Assembly: GCA_009695065.1 (NCBI GenBank) | Contig: SIBR01000013.1 | Location: 15,344 to 79,343 of the forward strand | From: Opitutus sp. | GTDB taxonomy: Bacteria > Verrucomicrobiota > Verrucomicrobiae > Opitutales > Opitutaceae | Reading direction: 5' to 3' | DNA: 64,000 nt | Shown here: piece by piece, positions 19,001 to 26,807 of the stretch | Layout: each line of letters opens with the position of its first letter | Numbering within the stretch: position 1 is the first letter of the stretch | Program-made: the position numbers and the translations under genes | The notes under the pieces: generated by a model | Told to the model about the DNA's origin: nothing | Seen by the model: only the letters and a program-made list of their open reading frames with translations | Database searches by the model: none

Positions 19001-20341
19001 TACGTCCGCTTTTCCATCTCCGTCGACGTCCTTGAAATGGAGCAGTTCCGTGCTTTGCGCGACGTAAACACCTCCGTCACCCGGCACGACCCCCGTCGGG
19101 ATGAGCAGGCCATCGGCGAACACGGTCGCTTTATCGGCGCGTCCGGTACCTTGCGTATCTTCGAGTACGATGATCCGGTCGCTGGCCGCCTGCCCCGGTT
19201 CGATTTGCGGATACACCGCCGAGCTTGCAACCCACAGTCGCCCCTGCGGGTCGAAGTTCATTTGAATGGGTTTGTTCAACAGCGGATTCTCGGCCCACAA
19301 CGTGACCTCGAAACCCTCCGCCACTTCGAAGGTCGGGTGCGGCTGCTCCGTGTGTCGCACGGTCAAATTGCCGGTCCGCAGCGGAATCTCCGGCACGTTC
19401 ACCGGCGGCGGACTTCGCAGGAGCACAATTCGTTTTTCTTCCGCTGCGATCAGTTCGTCGAAGCGGTTCACTTCAACCGCATTCTGGCCCTGCTCCCGCT
19501 TTCGAAAGCCAAAGATGTACGCCATGTTTTCCGGCCGCGAACGATGGAAGAACCACTCGTTTTTTCGCACGATCGCCTGCCGCAAGGCCTCGGTTTTCGG
19601 GCTCGTGCGCCAGGCGCCTCGATCGGCGAACAACTCCCCTTCGAGCGCTTCCGCGAGCCAGCGATAGCCGGCGCCGTTGAAACGTATACCGTCCTGGGTC
19701 AGTTTTTCTCCCCCGGTCCGCTCCATCGGTGCCCGCAAGGCATCGAACAGGGAAATGAATCGGAGCCCGCGCTGCTGGGCGAGCTCGCGCACCACTCTAG
19801 TAATGCCGGCCAGTTGTTGATTGTGTGGCGCAGGATCGGGCCACGGCCCACCCAGCGCCTCGTGCCGGATGGGACTCAGCAGCACGAGCCGGGCGGCCGG
19901 CGCACTCCGCTCCACCGCCGCCAGCAAGCGAAGGTAGTCCGCCCGAAATCCGGCTTGGCCGGACTCTCCCCCAAACGAACTCGCCATCCCGTAACCGAAA
20001 AAAATCACGGTCGGCCGCACATCATCGATCTGCTTCAACAACTGGGTCCAGCCTTCGTCGGGCGGTTCTCCTCCCGCCTGCAGCAAACTCAACCCCGCCC
20101 GGGACTCGCCCGCCGGGGTATCGGCATTCCAACCGAGATTGCGAAACGTTACATTACGATCGGCAAAGCGGGTGGTCAGCATCACTTCGACCCAGCCTTG
20201 GTATTGCTCACCCTCGACAAGGGCATCGCCGAGAAACACCACCCGGTCGCCGTCCTTCAGTTGAAACGCCGGCTGATTCGCTCCCCGAAGCGAAAGGCCG
20301 AGGCCAAGGCAGCCAAGCAAGACGAGAGAGCGAAGGTTCAT
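16070..20341 (-). CDS. PVC-type membrane-bound dehydrogenase/cytochrome c with N-terminal SGNH-like domain
   Basis: 1423 residues from the ATG at 20341, with a signal peptide. Domains in order: an SGNH-hydrolase-like domain (about 25-260); a PVC-type membrane-bound dehydrogenase beta-propeller (about 330-690; VAEGFEVTLWAENPLLNKPI, FADGLLIPTGVVPGDGGVYV); HEAT-like helical repeats (about 700-1130); a haem c domain with CAVCH at about 1157-1161 and KVGPDLTSIG; and a C-terminal beta domain. It is probably a periplasmic sugar-derivative oxidoreductase passing electrons to its own haem. In the SGNH part the usual GDS nucleophile motif reads GDA at 38-40, the third block reads FGYGMA and the terminal block DGIRFNGAG, so that domain looks non-catalytic. 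Confidence 0.85.
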   Translation of the reverse strand: MNLRSLVLLGCLGLGLSLRGANQPAFQLKDGDRVVFLGDALVEGEQYQGWVEVMLTTRFADRNVTFRNLGWNADTPAGESRAGLSLLQAGGEPPDEGWTQLLKQIDDVRPTVIFFGYGMASSFGGESGQAGFRADYLRLLAAVERSAPAARLVLLSPIRHEALGGPWPDPAPHNQQLAGITRVVRELAQQRGLRFISLFDALRAPMERTGGEKLTQDGIRFNGAGYRWLAEALEGELFADRGAWRTSPKTEALRQAIVRKNEWFFHRSRPENMAYIFGFRKREQGQNAVEVNRFDELIAAEEKRIVLLRSPPPVNVPEIPLRTGNLTVRHTEQPHPTFEVAEGFEVTLWAENPLLNKPIQMNFDPQGRLWVASSAVYPQIEPGQAASDRIIVLEDTQGTGRADKATVFADGLLIPTGVVPGDGGVYVAQSTELLHFKDVDGDGKADVRRTVLSGFGTEDTHHNLHTLHWGPDGRLYMNQSVYTRTNTETPHGVVRLKAGGVFRFDPRDHQLEILFRGWVNTWGHQFDDYGQSFLTDGAGSQGINWGVPGATYFTLAPARRILRSVSSGSYPKFCGLEIIRSEHFPADWQGDVITCDFRAHRVVRFKLTEQGAGYATSEMPDLLRTTASSFRPLDAKLGPDGALYLADWSNPIIQHGEVDFRDPRRDKEHGRIWRIAAKGRALLPRVDFARGTNAELLAALLSPNSFNQEQARRVLIERGAEKIRDDLQRWAARQTDDKALLQALWLNQAINEPQIVLLERLLSSNDAGIRAAAVRALPVENLPARNRLSRLVADEHPRVRLEAVRALGKLVTAEAADLALKVLGRPMDPFLDYALWLTINELAEPWLAAVKSGAWHVVGRERQLAFALQAIEPALASEVLGRLIAGGPIPRDGSGPWIELIASAGGPGEVGQLFKQLLDSGFDEPAAVRAWSALVEAARLRGVKPGADRERFGALLNSRDEKFRLAAVQLAGAWKVAAFVPRLLRIAGDPNVSGQERAAAFSALRDIGGSDVLSGLKALVTVAPSAELRRHAAVGLAGLDLNDALPVGLALLEATTDSADAEALWRGLLGVRGAGVKLAAALSNTRLTPAVARAGLRPAREGNQNQPLVQALMKIAGLTLANVQLSPAEIQALAREALARGDEARGERLYRRAELACAVCHAIGGAGGKVGPDLTSIGASSPPDYLVESVLYPNAKIKEGYHSVTISTRDQRDLSGMVTKENAAEIVLRTADGREVSIAVKDIARRIDAGSLMPAGLLDTLLPEERLDLIKFLSMLGKPGDYDAASGNVARAWKLYLVVSGNQATGMEPVVKGDFALSGWVPALTLVNGRLPRDTLELAFPSLVNTRGFFAATRFDAARTGTARFALTGATKSVWLNGAPIKAGAQFSTNVQAGTNTLVVQLDEARLPDELGLSSADVAFVVP

Positions 20342-20538
20342 GGGCGGGAGCTTTAGGGGATTCCTGTCTGGCCCGGACGATTCCACGGTTCCGATCGTGA
20401 ACGCAAGTCGGTCACGGTGGCCCTCGTCCCGTTTTCAAATGCTGATCTTCCGATCCGTGTCCGACGCCGGCACCTTCTGCCTTGCGACCGGCAATCCCCC
20501 TTCCTCAACGTTACGTGGATGCGAATCCGCCAAAGCGA

Positions 20539-22932
20539 ATGAATCCCCGTGGTGCGAATTCAGCCGGTCGAGTGCTCCTGGTTGGCTTAGCCACGACCGC
20601 CTGCCTGATTGCCTCGGCGTTTGGCGCGTTCCGACCCGAAAAAATTACCGCCTTGGATGCCACGATCACCGAGGCAATCGGCGCGGGCAAACTGCCCGGT
20701 GGCGTCCTTTGGCTCGAGCAGGAGGGCGACGCTTATCGTCACGCGTACGGCCAGCGGGCGCTCATGCCGGCTCCCGAGAATGCAACGGAGGATACGATCT
20801 ACGACGCCGCGTCGTTGACCAAGGTATTGGCCACGACGCCCGCGATCCTGCAACTGGTCGAACGGGGCAAGCTGGAACTCGACGCGCCGGTCGCCCGCTT
20901 CCTTCCCACATTCGCGCAACACGGCAAGGAAGCCGTAACTGTACGCCAATTACTGGCCCATACCTCCGGCTTGCGCGCCAGCCTGTCGGCCGCGCCGCCA
21001 TGGGCCGGGGCCGCGGCTGCGACCGAACGCGCCTGCGCCGAGCCGCTCCGCAACCTGCCGGGCAGCACCTTTCTTTACAGCGACATCAATTTCATCGTGC
21101 TGGGCGAACTGGTGCGGCTCGTCAGCGGGTATACCCTCGACGACTATGCCGCTCGGGGAATTTTCGCGCCGCTGAAGATGACCGATACGGGCTTCCGGCC
21201 TTCCCCGGAAAAACTCGCCCGCATCGCCCCGACCGAAAGGGTCGACGGCAAAATGCTTCGTGGCGTTGTGCATGATCCCACCGCACGCCGGATGGGTGGC
21301 GTCGCCGGTCACGCCGGCGTTTTCACGACCGCCGGGGATCTCGCGCGCTTCTGCCGCATGATGCTCGGCGGGGGACAGTTGGAAGGCGTGCGGGTGTTAA
21401 GTCCGGCCAGCGTGGCTGAAATGACGCGCGTGCAGATCGAGAGTTCGGATCGTCGCGGCCTGGGGTGGGACATCGATTCGCGCTATTCGGGCCCCCGCGG
21501 CCGCTGGTTTCCCGCCGGCACGACTTTCGGGCACACCGGCTGGACCGGCGGCAGTGTCTGGATCGATCCTGCGGCGCATGCCTTCGTGATTTTTCTCGGC
21601 AATCGCGTGCATCCGGACGGCAAGGGTGACGTCATTGCCCTGCGTGCGACCCTCGGCACGCTGGCCGCCGAAGCGCTGGGGCGCGACGCGGGCGCGGTAC
21701 TGAACGGCATCGACGTATTGGTGCGCGAAAATTTCGCCCCGCTGCGCGGCCTCAGAGTGGGGTTGATCACCAACCAAAGCGGACGCGATCGCCAAGGGCG
21801 CTCGACCATCGACCTGCTCCATACGGCACCCGGCGTGCAATTGATAGCGCTGTTCAGTCCCGAACACGGTATCCGCGGGACGGCCGATAATCACGTCGGA
21901 GACAGCGTCGACGAAAAGACCGGCCTGCCGATCCACAGCTTATACGGCAGCGTGGCCCAGCGGGGTGCCGACCAATCGGCGGCCGACTACGATCTCGCCG
22001 TAATCCACGCGTGGGCGCCCCGCCCCGAACACTTGCAAGGCATCGATGCCTTGATTTTCGACATCCAGGACGTAGGTGCGCGGTTTTACACCTATGCCTC
22101 GACGCTCGGTGCCGCCCTCGAGGTGGCTGGGCGGGAGAAGAAGAAGTTCTTCGTGCTGGATCGCGTCAATCCCATCACCGGGTCTGCCATCGAAGGACCC
22201 GTGCAAACCCGGCACGCCAGCTTCGTCGGATTTCATCCGCTGCCCGTGCGGCACGGGATGACCGTCGGCGAACTCGCCCGCCTGTTCAACGCCGAGCGCG
22301 GCTTCGGGGTAGAGCTGACCGTCGTGCCTTGCGAAAACTGGACTCGCGAGGCCTGGTTCGATGTCACCGGCCTGCCGTGGATCAATCCCTCGCCCTCGAT
22401 GCGCAGCCTGACCGCCGCGGCGCTTTATCCCGGCCTCTGCCTGCTGGAGGGCACGTCGCTTTCGATGGCGCGGGGCACCCTCAGCCCGTTCGAGCAGCTC
22501 GGCGCGCCCTATGTGGACGGAGCGCAACTCGCCGCGGCCCTGAACGCCGCTGCGCTGCCCGGCGTGCGATTCGAGGCGGTTCGCTTTACGCCACAGACGG
22601 GATTCTATCCTGGGCCTCCGGCCTCTCTCAAGTACCGCGACCAGGAATGCCGTGGCGTGCGCGTCATTCTCACCGACCGGGCGCGTTACGTGGCCGTGGA
22701 TATCGGCCTCGAACTCGCCCGGGTAATGCAGCGGCTCCACCCAGCGCAGTTCAAAGTGGACGACATGGCAAAATTACTGGGCCACGAGGAAACGCTGCAG
22801 GCGCTCCGCGCCGACGAACCACTCGCCCGCATCAAAGCGCGGTGGGCGACCGGACTCGCCGCATTCGAGGCACGCCGCCAGCCGTTCTTGCTCTACAAAA
22901 ACGGAGATCGCTCGTCTCCCTTGCCGAAGTGA
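20539..22932 (+). CDS. Beta-lactamase-family serine hydrolase fused to NamZ-like (DUF1343) domain
   Basis: 797 residues from the ATG at 20539; a signal-like hydrophobic stretch is at 11-30. The N-terminal half (about 35-385) is a class C beta-lactamase/serine hydrolase: SLTK at 92-95 supplies the Ser and Lys, YSD at 180-182 the Tyr, and GHTGWTGGS the KTG-like box. The C-terminal half (about 390-790) is DUF1343, the exo-beta-N-acetylmuramidase NamZ family, with LRVGLITNQSGRD and ALFSPEHGIRG containing the acidic SPEHG motif. Together the domains suggest periplasmic peptidoglycan or muropeptide turnover. It is followed after 47 bp by an M20 peptidase. Confidence 0.88.
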   Translation: MNPRGANSAGRVLLVGLATTACLIASAFGAFRPEKITALDATITEAIGAGKLPGGVLWLEQEGDAYRHAYGQRALMPAPENATEDTIYDAASLTKVLATTPAILQLVERGKLELDAPVARFLPTFAQHGKEAVTVRQLLAHTSGLRASLSAAPPWAGAAAATERACAEPLRNLPGSTFLYSDINFIVLGELVRLVSGYTLDDYAARGIFAPLKMTDTGFRPSPEKLARIAPTERVDGKMLRGVVHDPTARRMGGVAGHAGVFTTAGDLARFCRMMLGGGQLEGVRVLSPASVAEMTRVQIESSDRRGLGWDIDSRYSGPRGRWFPAGTTFGHTGWTGGSVWIDPAAHAFVIFLGNRVHPDGKGDVIALRATLGTLAAEALGRDAGAVLNGIDVLVRENFAPLRGLRVGLITNQSGRDRQGRSTIDLLHTAPGVQLIALFSPEHGIRGTADNHVGDSVDEKTGLPIHSLYGSVAQRGADQSAADYDLAVIHAWAPRPEHLQGIDALIFDIQDVGARFYTYASTLGAALEVAGREKKKFFVLDRVNPITGSAIEGPVQTRHASFVGFHPLPVRHGMTVGELARLFNAERGFGVELTVVPCENWTREAWFDVTGLPWINPSPSMRSLTAAALYPGLCLLEGTSLSMARGTLSPFEQLGAPYVDGAQLAAALNAAALPGVRFEAVRFTPQTGFYPGPPASLKYRDQECRGVRVILTDRARYVAVDIGLELARVMQRLHPAQFKVDDMAKLLGHEETLQALRADEPLARIKARWATGLAAFEARRQPFLLYKNGDRSSPLPK

Positions 22933-22979
22933 TTCGGGTTCACCCTCCACTCGTCACCCGGCACAATTCAACCCCGCTC

Positions 22980-24515
22980 GTGAAACTCCGCGCCCTCTTG
23001 CTGTCACTGTTCGTTCCGCTCGTCACCGACAGTGGTCACGCCGCGCCGCCAATGCTCGAAGCGGTTCGCCGCCATCGGATGGCCCACGAAGGCGAAATCA
23101 TCGATGAATACCTGAGGTTCGTTGCGATCCCGAATGTCGCGGCGGACCGGCCGAATCAGCGCAGGAACGCGAACTTCATCCTGAGCATGCTGCGGCAACG
23201 GGGCATCGCGGCCCGTCTGCTGGAGGCGAAATCCGCCGGCGTGCCGCCCGTCGTATTTGGGGAAGTAATGACGCCGGGGGCTCAACGCACGATCGTCTTT
23301 TACGCCCACTACGATGGCATGCCGGTCAATCCGGCTCAATGGGCGCCGGGCTGGGAACCGTTCAACCCTCGCTTTGTCACCGGCCCCGCCGAACAGGGCG
23401 GACGATTCGTGGACAACTGGAAATCAGGTCAGCCGGTCGATCCGCAGTGGCGAATCACCGGCCGTGGCAGCGCCGACGACAAGGCCGGCATCATGGCCAT
23501 TCTCAATGCCTACGATGCCGTGATCGCCGCCGGGGGACGGCTGCACGCCAACCTCAAATTCTTTTTCGAAGGCGAGGAAGAATCGGGCTCACCCCACATC
23601 CGGGAATTTCTGACGGGACACCCGGACGCCGTCCGCAGCGATCTCTGGATTATCGCCGATGGGCCCTGCCATATGTCCGGGAAAAAAATCGTGCAATTCG
23701 GCGTGCGCGGCGACGTCAACGTCGGGCTCACGATCTACGGACCCAAACGCCCCCTCCACAGCGGGCACTACGGCAATTGGGCCCCCAACCCCGCCCAGTT
23801 GCTCGTGAACCTTCTCGCCAGCATGAAGGACGATCGGGGCCGGGTGCTCATCAAGGATTTCTATTCCGACGTCACGCCGCTCACCGCTGCCGAGCGCCGC
23901 GCGCTGGCGGCAATTCCACTCTCCGACCCGGAGTTGCAACGCGAACTCGGCATCAGCGCACCGGAAACCCCGGGCCGTTCTCTGCTCGAGTCTCTGCACC
24001 TCCCATCTCTCAATATCAATGGCATCCAAAGCGCCAACGTCGGGCCCACCTCGACGAACGTAATTCCCATCAGCGCCAAGGCCGCCCTCGACCTGCGGCT
24101 GGTCGTAGGCAACGACGTGCAACGCCAGGTCGGCAAGGTGCTCGACCATATTCGGCGGCAGGGTTTCACCATCCTCGACCGCGAGCCCACGGACGAAGAT
24201 TTCGCGCGCCACCCGCGACTGATCCGGGTGGAACCCCGCCCGGGATATAATGCCCAGCGGACGCCCCTCGACCTGCCTGTCGCCCAGGCCGTGGTAGCGG
24301 CCGTGCAATCCACCGTCGACTATCCGGTGCTCCAGCTACCCTCGGCCGGAGGCAGCCTGCCCTTGATCGTCATTGAGCAGGTCCTCGGCGTGAAGGTGAT
24401 CACCGTGCCGGTGGTGAACTATGACAGCAACCAGCACGCCCAAAACGAGAACGTGAAGGTGCAGTTTCTGTGGGATGGCATCGAATCCTACGCCGCCCTC
24501 ATGACGATGCCGTGA
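22980..24515 (+). CDS. Secreted M20-family metallopeptidase
   Basis: 511 residues from a GTG at 22980, which gives a signal peptide (KLRALLLSLFVPLVTDSGHA). The di-zinc ligands of M20 enzymes are visible: HYDGMP, GRGSADDKAG with the bridging Asp, and the catalytic Glu pair in FEGEEESGSP; the late His lies in SNQHAQNENV. The dimerisation domain is present. It should hydrolyse a peptide or amidated substrate in the periplasm. Its position behind the beta-lactamase/NamZ fusion hints at use of muropeptide-derived peptides, but this is inference. Confidence 0.87.
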   Translation: MKLRALLLSLFVPLVTDSGHAAPPMLEAVRRHRMAHEGEIIDEYLRFVAIPNVAADRPNQRRNANFILSMLRQRGIAARLLEAKSAGVPPVVFGEVMTPGAQRTIVFYAHYDGMPVNPAQWAPGWEPFNPRFVTGPAEQGGRFVDNWKSGQPVDPQWRITGRGSADDKAGIMAILNAYDAVIAAGGRLHANLKFFFEGEEESGSPHIREFLTGHPDAVRSDLWIIADGPCHMSGKKIVQFGVRGDVNVGLTIYGPKRPLHSGHYGNWAPNPAQLLVNLLASMKDDRGRVLIKDFYSDVTPLTAAERRALAAIPLSDPELQRELGISAPETPGRSLLESLHLPSLNINGIQSANVGPTSTNVIPISAKAALDLRLVVGNDVQRQVGKVLDHIRRQGFTILDREPTDEDFARHPRLIRVEPRPGYNAQRTPLDLPVAQAVVAAVQSTVDYPVLQLPSAGGSLPLIVIEQVLGVKVITVPVVNYDSNQHAQNENVKVQFLWDGIESYAALMTMP

Positions 24516-24520
24516 GGCCC

Positions 24521-24536
24521 ACGGCGCCCGCGCCGT
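24521..24536. terminator. Hairpin between convergent genes
   Basis: ACGGCG-CCCG-CGCCGT is a perfect 6-bp stem with a 4-base loop, located between the stop codons of the convergent M20 peptidase and GlcG/HbpS genes. There is no U-tract on either strand. It could act as a bidirectional terminator or transcript-end hairpin. Confidence 0.4.
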
Positions 24537-24561
24537 CACAGCGCGCGTCGGTTCTCCCGGA

Positions 24562-25047
24562 CTATTTCCCCGCCTGCGCGAGTACCGAAACCCCGGCCTG
24601 TGCGATCACGCCATCCTCGCTGGACTTCATGCCGCTGATCCCGATCGCACCAATATAGGTGCCGTCCACCACGAGCGGCAACCCGCCCTCGATGGCCACC
24701 ACGCCCGGCAGCGATAGAATAGCGGTTCGCCCACCAGCCACGGCATCCTCGAAAACTTTGGTCGATCGCTTGAAGCGCACCGCCGTCCGGGCTTTTTCCT
24801 GCGCGACATCGATGCTGCCGAGCTGCGTGCCATCCATCTTTTCCAGATAAACCGGATTCCCACTGTCATCGACGATCGCGATGACCACGGTCCACTTGCT
24901 CTTGATCGCCTCGGCCTCCGCCTTGGCGGCGACTTTTTTGGCCAACTCGAGGGTCAGAGTCGGTTTGGTGCCGACCTGGGCGTGCAGGCCTACCGCAACC
25001 ACCGTGAAGGACACCGCCGCGACGAGAAAACGAATGGAATGTTTCAT
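24562..25047 (-). CDS. GlcG/HbpS-family secreted protein
   Basis: 161 residues with a signal peptide ending GLHA (about residue 22). The rest is a single GlcG/HbpS (DUF336) domain: LTLELAKKVAAKAEAEA, VVIAIVDDSGNPVYLEKMD, GGLPLVVDGTYIGAIGISG and a final GVIAQAGVSVL. Family members include the haem-binding sensor HbpS and GlcG of unknown role. Being exported, it may bind a small molecule or haem in the periplasm. No partner kinase is adjacent. Confidence 0.88.
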   Translation of the reverse strand: MKHSIRFLVAAVSFTVVAVGLHAQVGTKPTLTLELAKKVAAKAEAEAIKSKWTVVIAIVDDSGNPVYLEKMDGTQLGSIDVAQEKARTAVRFKRSTKVFEDAVAGGRTAILSLPGVVAIEGGLPLVVDGTYIGAIGISGMKSSEDGVIAQAGVSVLAQAGK

Positions 25048-25080
25048 AGAAGTGAAAAAACGGTGCGACGCCAGTGCACG

Positions 25081-25644
25081 ATGCCAAGACTCAAAGCAAA
25101 GCCCAGGCCGCGAATCGGATTCGATCTTCGCCCGCCCCCGGCGGGGGAGGGACCGGACCAGCGCCTGAGGCTATCACCGGCGTTGCGTCCGATCGCGATG
25201 AGCCGGGCGCAGTTCGACTGCGTCCGGACTTATTTTCCCGGCTGGCGCGACGCCGGCCGGCTGCCCGGCTTGGTGCACGAATGGGCGAATGCCAGTCGGC
25301 GGGAACTGAAAAAAGGTGTCGCGGGGCGGCCCCTGCGCGTACTGGCCGTCGAGGCGGCGCACGGCATCCTCTACTTTCGTTATTTTCCCGAAAGCGCCGA
25401 TGGAACGTTGCTCCTGCGCATCATGGAGCAGCCCATCGGACGTTCCGGATAGCAGGGGACAACGAGCCTCAGCCCGCGCGAACGCGAGGTGCTGCATTGG
25501 ATTGCCCAAGGCAAGCGCGACGAGGAAATCGGCATCATCCTCGGCCTCGCCCGGAAACCCGTGGGCAAGCCCATCGAGCATGTTCTGACCAAGCTCGCGG
25601 TGCCCAACCGGACCGCCGCCGTCGCCTTGGGCCGGATCCGTTGA
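25081..25644 (+). pseudogene. LuxR-type transcriptional regulator broken by an in-frame TAG
   Basis: From an ATG at 25081, about 120 codons encode an unassigned N-terminal region (SRAQFDCVRTYFPGWRDAGR, VLAVEAAHGILYFRYFPE). A TAG at 25450-25452 interrupts. The same frame then continues with QGTTSLSPREREVLHWIAQG and a full LuxR-type helix-turn-helix to a TGA at 25642-25644 (TKLAVPNRTAAVALGRIR). Because the frame is preserved on both sides, a single nonsense change explains the break. The recognition helix also looks altered (ARKPVGKPIEHV, where family members have a hydroxyl residue and T-V-x-x-H), suggesting relaxed selection. Unless the TAG is a sequencing error, this regulator is dead. Confidence 0.8.
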
Positions 25645-25690
25645 ACAACCAACCGGGGATGCGACGGCCCCGGCCGAGCCGCGGATGCGC

Positions 25691-26548
25691 TCAGCGCGCC
25701 GCCTTGATCCGTTCCTCGACAAACTGAAACAACACCTGGGTGGCCGTGTCGTTCGGCCGCCCCAGATCGGCATCAAGCGTGACGTGAGTCTTCCCCGGCA
25801 CGGCGACGGCCTGCACCGGGATCTTGAAATCCCGCAGGGATTTCGCGAGCACCTGCGCCTGCAAGCCCGTGCCGCTTTCCGGAAAATCGGCCACGTAGAG
25901 AATCAGAAACGCCGGGATGTCCTTGTTCGCCGCCACGTGAAGCACGGATGAAAGCTCACGATCGTCGCCTTCGGGAAACTTGATCCGATAGCTGGAGGGC
26001 CGCTTGCCGGTGCGCACTTCCGTCGTCTCAACCTGCAACGCCGGGTAAAACGTGTCGCCGTCCACCGGCACGCAGCCCTTGATGAGGTTGAGCGGCACGC
26101 CTTCCGCCTTGAGGTAGCGGTCGTCGGTGCAGATCAGCGCCGCGAGTTGCGCCCCGGCCGAATGCCCCATCACGAAAAGCGTCTTCGGATCGCCGCCGTA
26201 TTCCGCGGCGTGCTGCTGCGCCCAGCGAATCGCCCGGGCCACATCAACCAGGATATCCTGCATCTTCACCTTGGGAATCAGCCGGTAGTTGATCGCGATG
26301 AAAACATAGCCGCGGTCGACGAAAGCCTGCGGTTTCACGTTCATCTCGGCCTTGCTACCGCGCTGCCAGCCGCCGCCGTGAATCCAGACCACGACGGGAT
26401 GGTTCGTTCCCGTAGCGGGTGCGTAGACGTCGAGGGTTTGCCGCTCAGTCTTGGGCTCGATATAAGCGAGGTCGCGAACCACCCGGCCTTCGGCAGCCAA
26501 GAGCGAGGATCCGACGAAAAGCAGGGCGGAAGAGAGCAGGAATTTCAT
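25691..26548 (-). CDS. Secreted alpha/beta-hydrolase (esterase/lipase), copy 1
   Basis: 285 residues with a signal peptide (FLLSSALLFVGSSLLAAEG). The oxyanion motif WIHGGGWQRGSKAEM and nucleophile motif MGHSAGAQLAALICTDD are those of hormone-sensitive-lipase or BD-FAE-like esterases. The late His is in GKTHVTLDADLG. Such enzymes release acetyl, feruloyl or other acyl groups from polysaccharides or small esters; the substrate is not evident. A close paralogue lies immediately upstream on the same strand (26808-27674), separated by 259 bp carrying a palindromic repeat cluster, which indicates an old tandem duplication. Confidence 0.88.
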   Translation of the reverse strand: MKFLLSSALLFVGSSLLAAEGRVVRDLAYIEPKTERQTLDVYAPATGTNHPVVVWIHGGGWQRGSKAEMNVKPQAFVDRGYVFIAINYRLIPKVKMQDILVDVARAIRWAQQHAAEYGGDPKTLFVMGHSAGAQLAALICTDDRYLKAEGVPLNLIKGCVPVDGDTFYPALQVETTEVRTGKRPSSYRIKFPEGDDRELSSVLHVAANKDIPAFLILYVADFPESGTGLQAQVLAKSLRDFKIPVQAVAVPGKTHVTLDADLGRPNDTATQVLFQFVEERIKAAR

Positions 26549-26674
26549 GGGGTAAATTATTGAATCGAAAACCCGTCGAATCGCCGGGAGCCAAACGCTG
26601 CCGCGTGCATCTGTCGCGTCATTTCGAAATAGTTTCTCCAGAATCCCAACCCGGCAACGCCGGAACCAGGACTT

Positions 26675-26744
26675 TCCGCGGATAACGCGGATCGTCGCGG
26701 ATAAATGCTTGGTTCAATCCGCGTCTATCCGCGAGATCCGCGGG
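26675..26744. repeat. Palindromic repeat cluster of GATCCGCG-type units
   Basis: Between the two paralogous esterases the words CCGCGGATAACGCGGAT, CGCGGATAAA, ATCCGCGTCTATCCGCG and GATCCGCGG occur within 70 bp in both orientations. They can fold into long imperfect stems. This is a REP-like intergenic element; it encodes nothing. Confidence 0.6.
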
Positions 26745-26807
26745 GAAAACATAGGAGCACTCCACGAAAGGTCGTCGCAAACCTGCACGTTGTTCGCGAG
26801 TGAGGGT

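Noticed and set aside
17954..20356. 800-codon open frame on the plus strand, antisense to the PVC dehydrogenase/cytochrome gene
   Set aside because: It has no recognisable domain, is rich in Arg/His/Pro/Gln as expected for antisense frames in GC-rich DNA, and the opposite strand encodes a clear multidomain protein.
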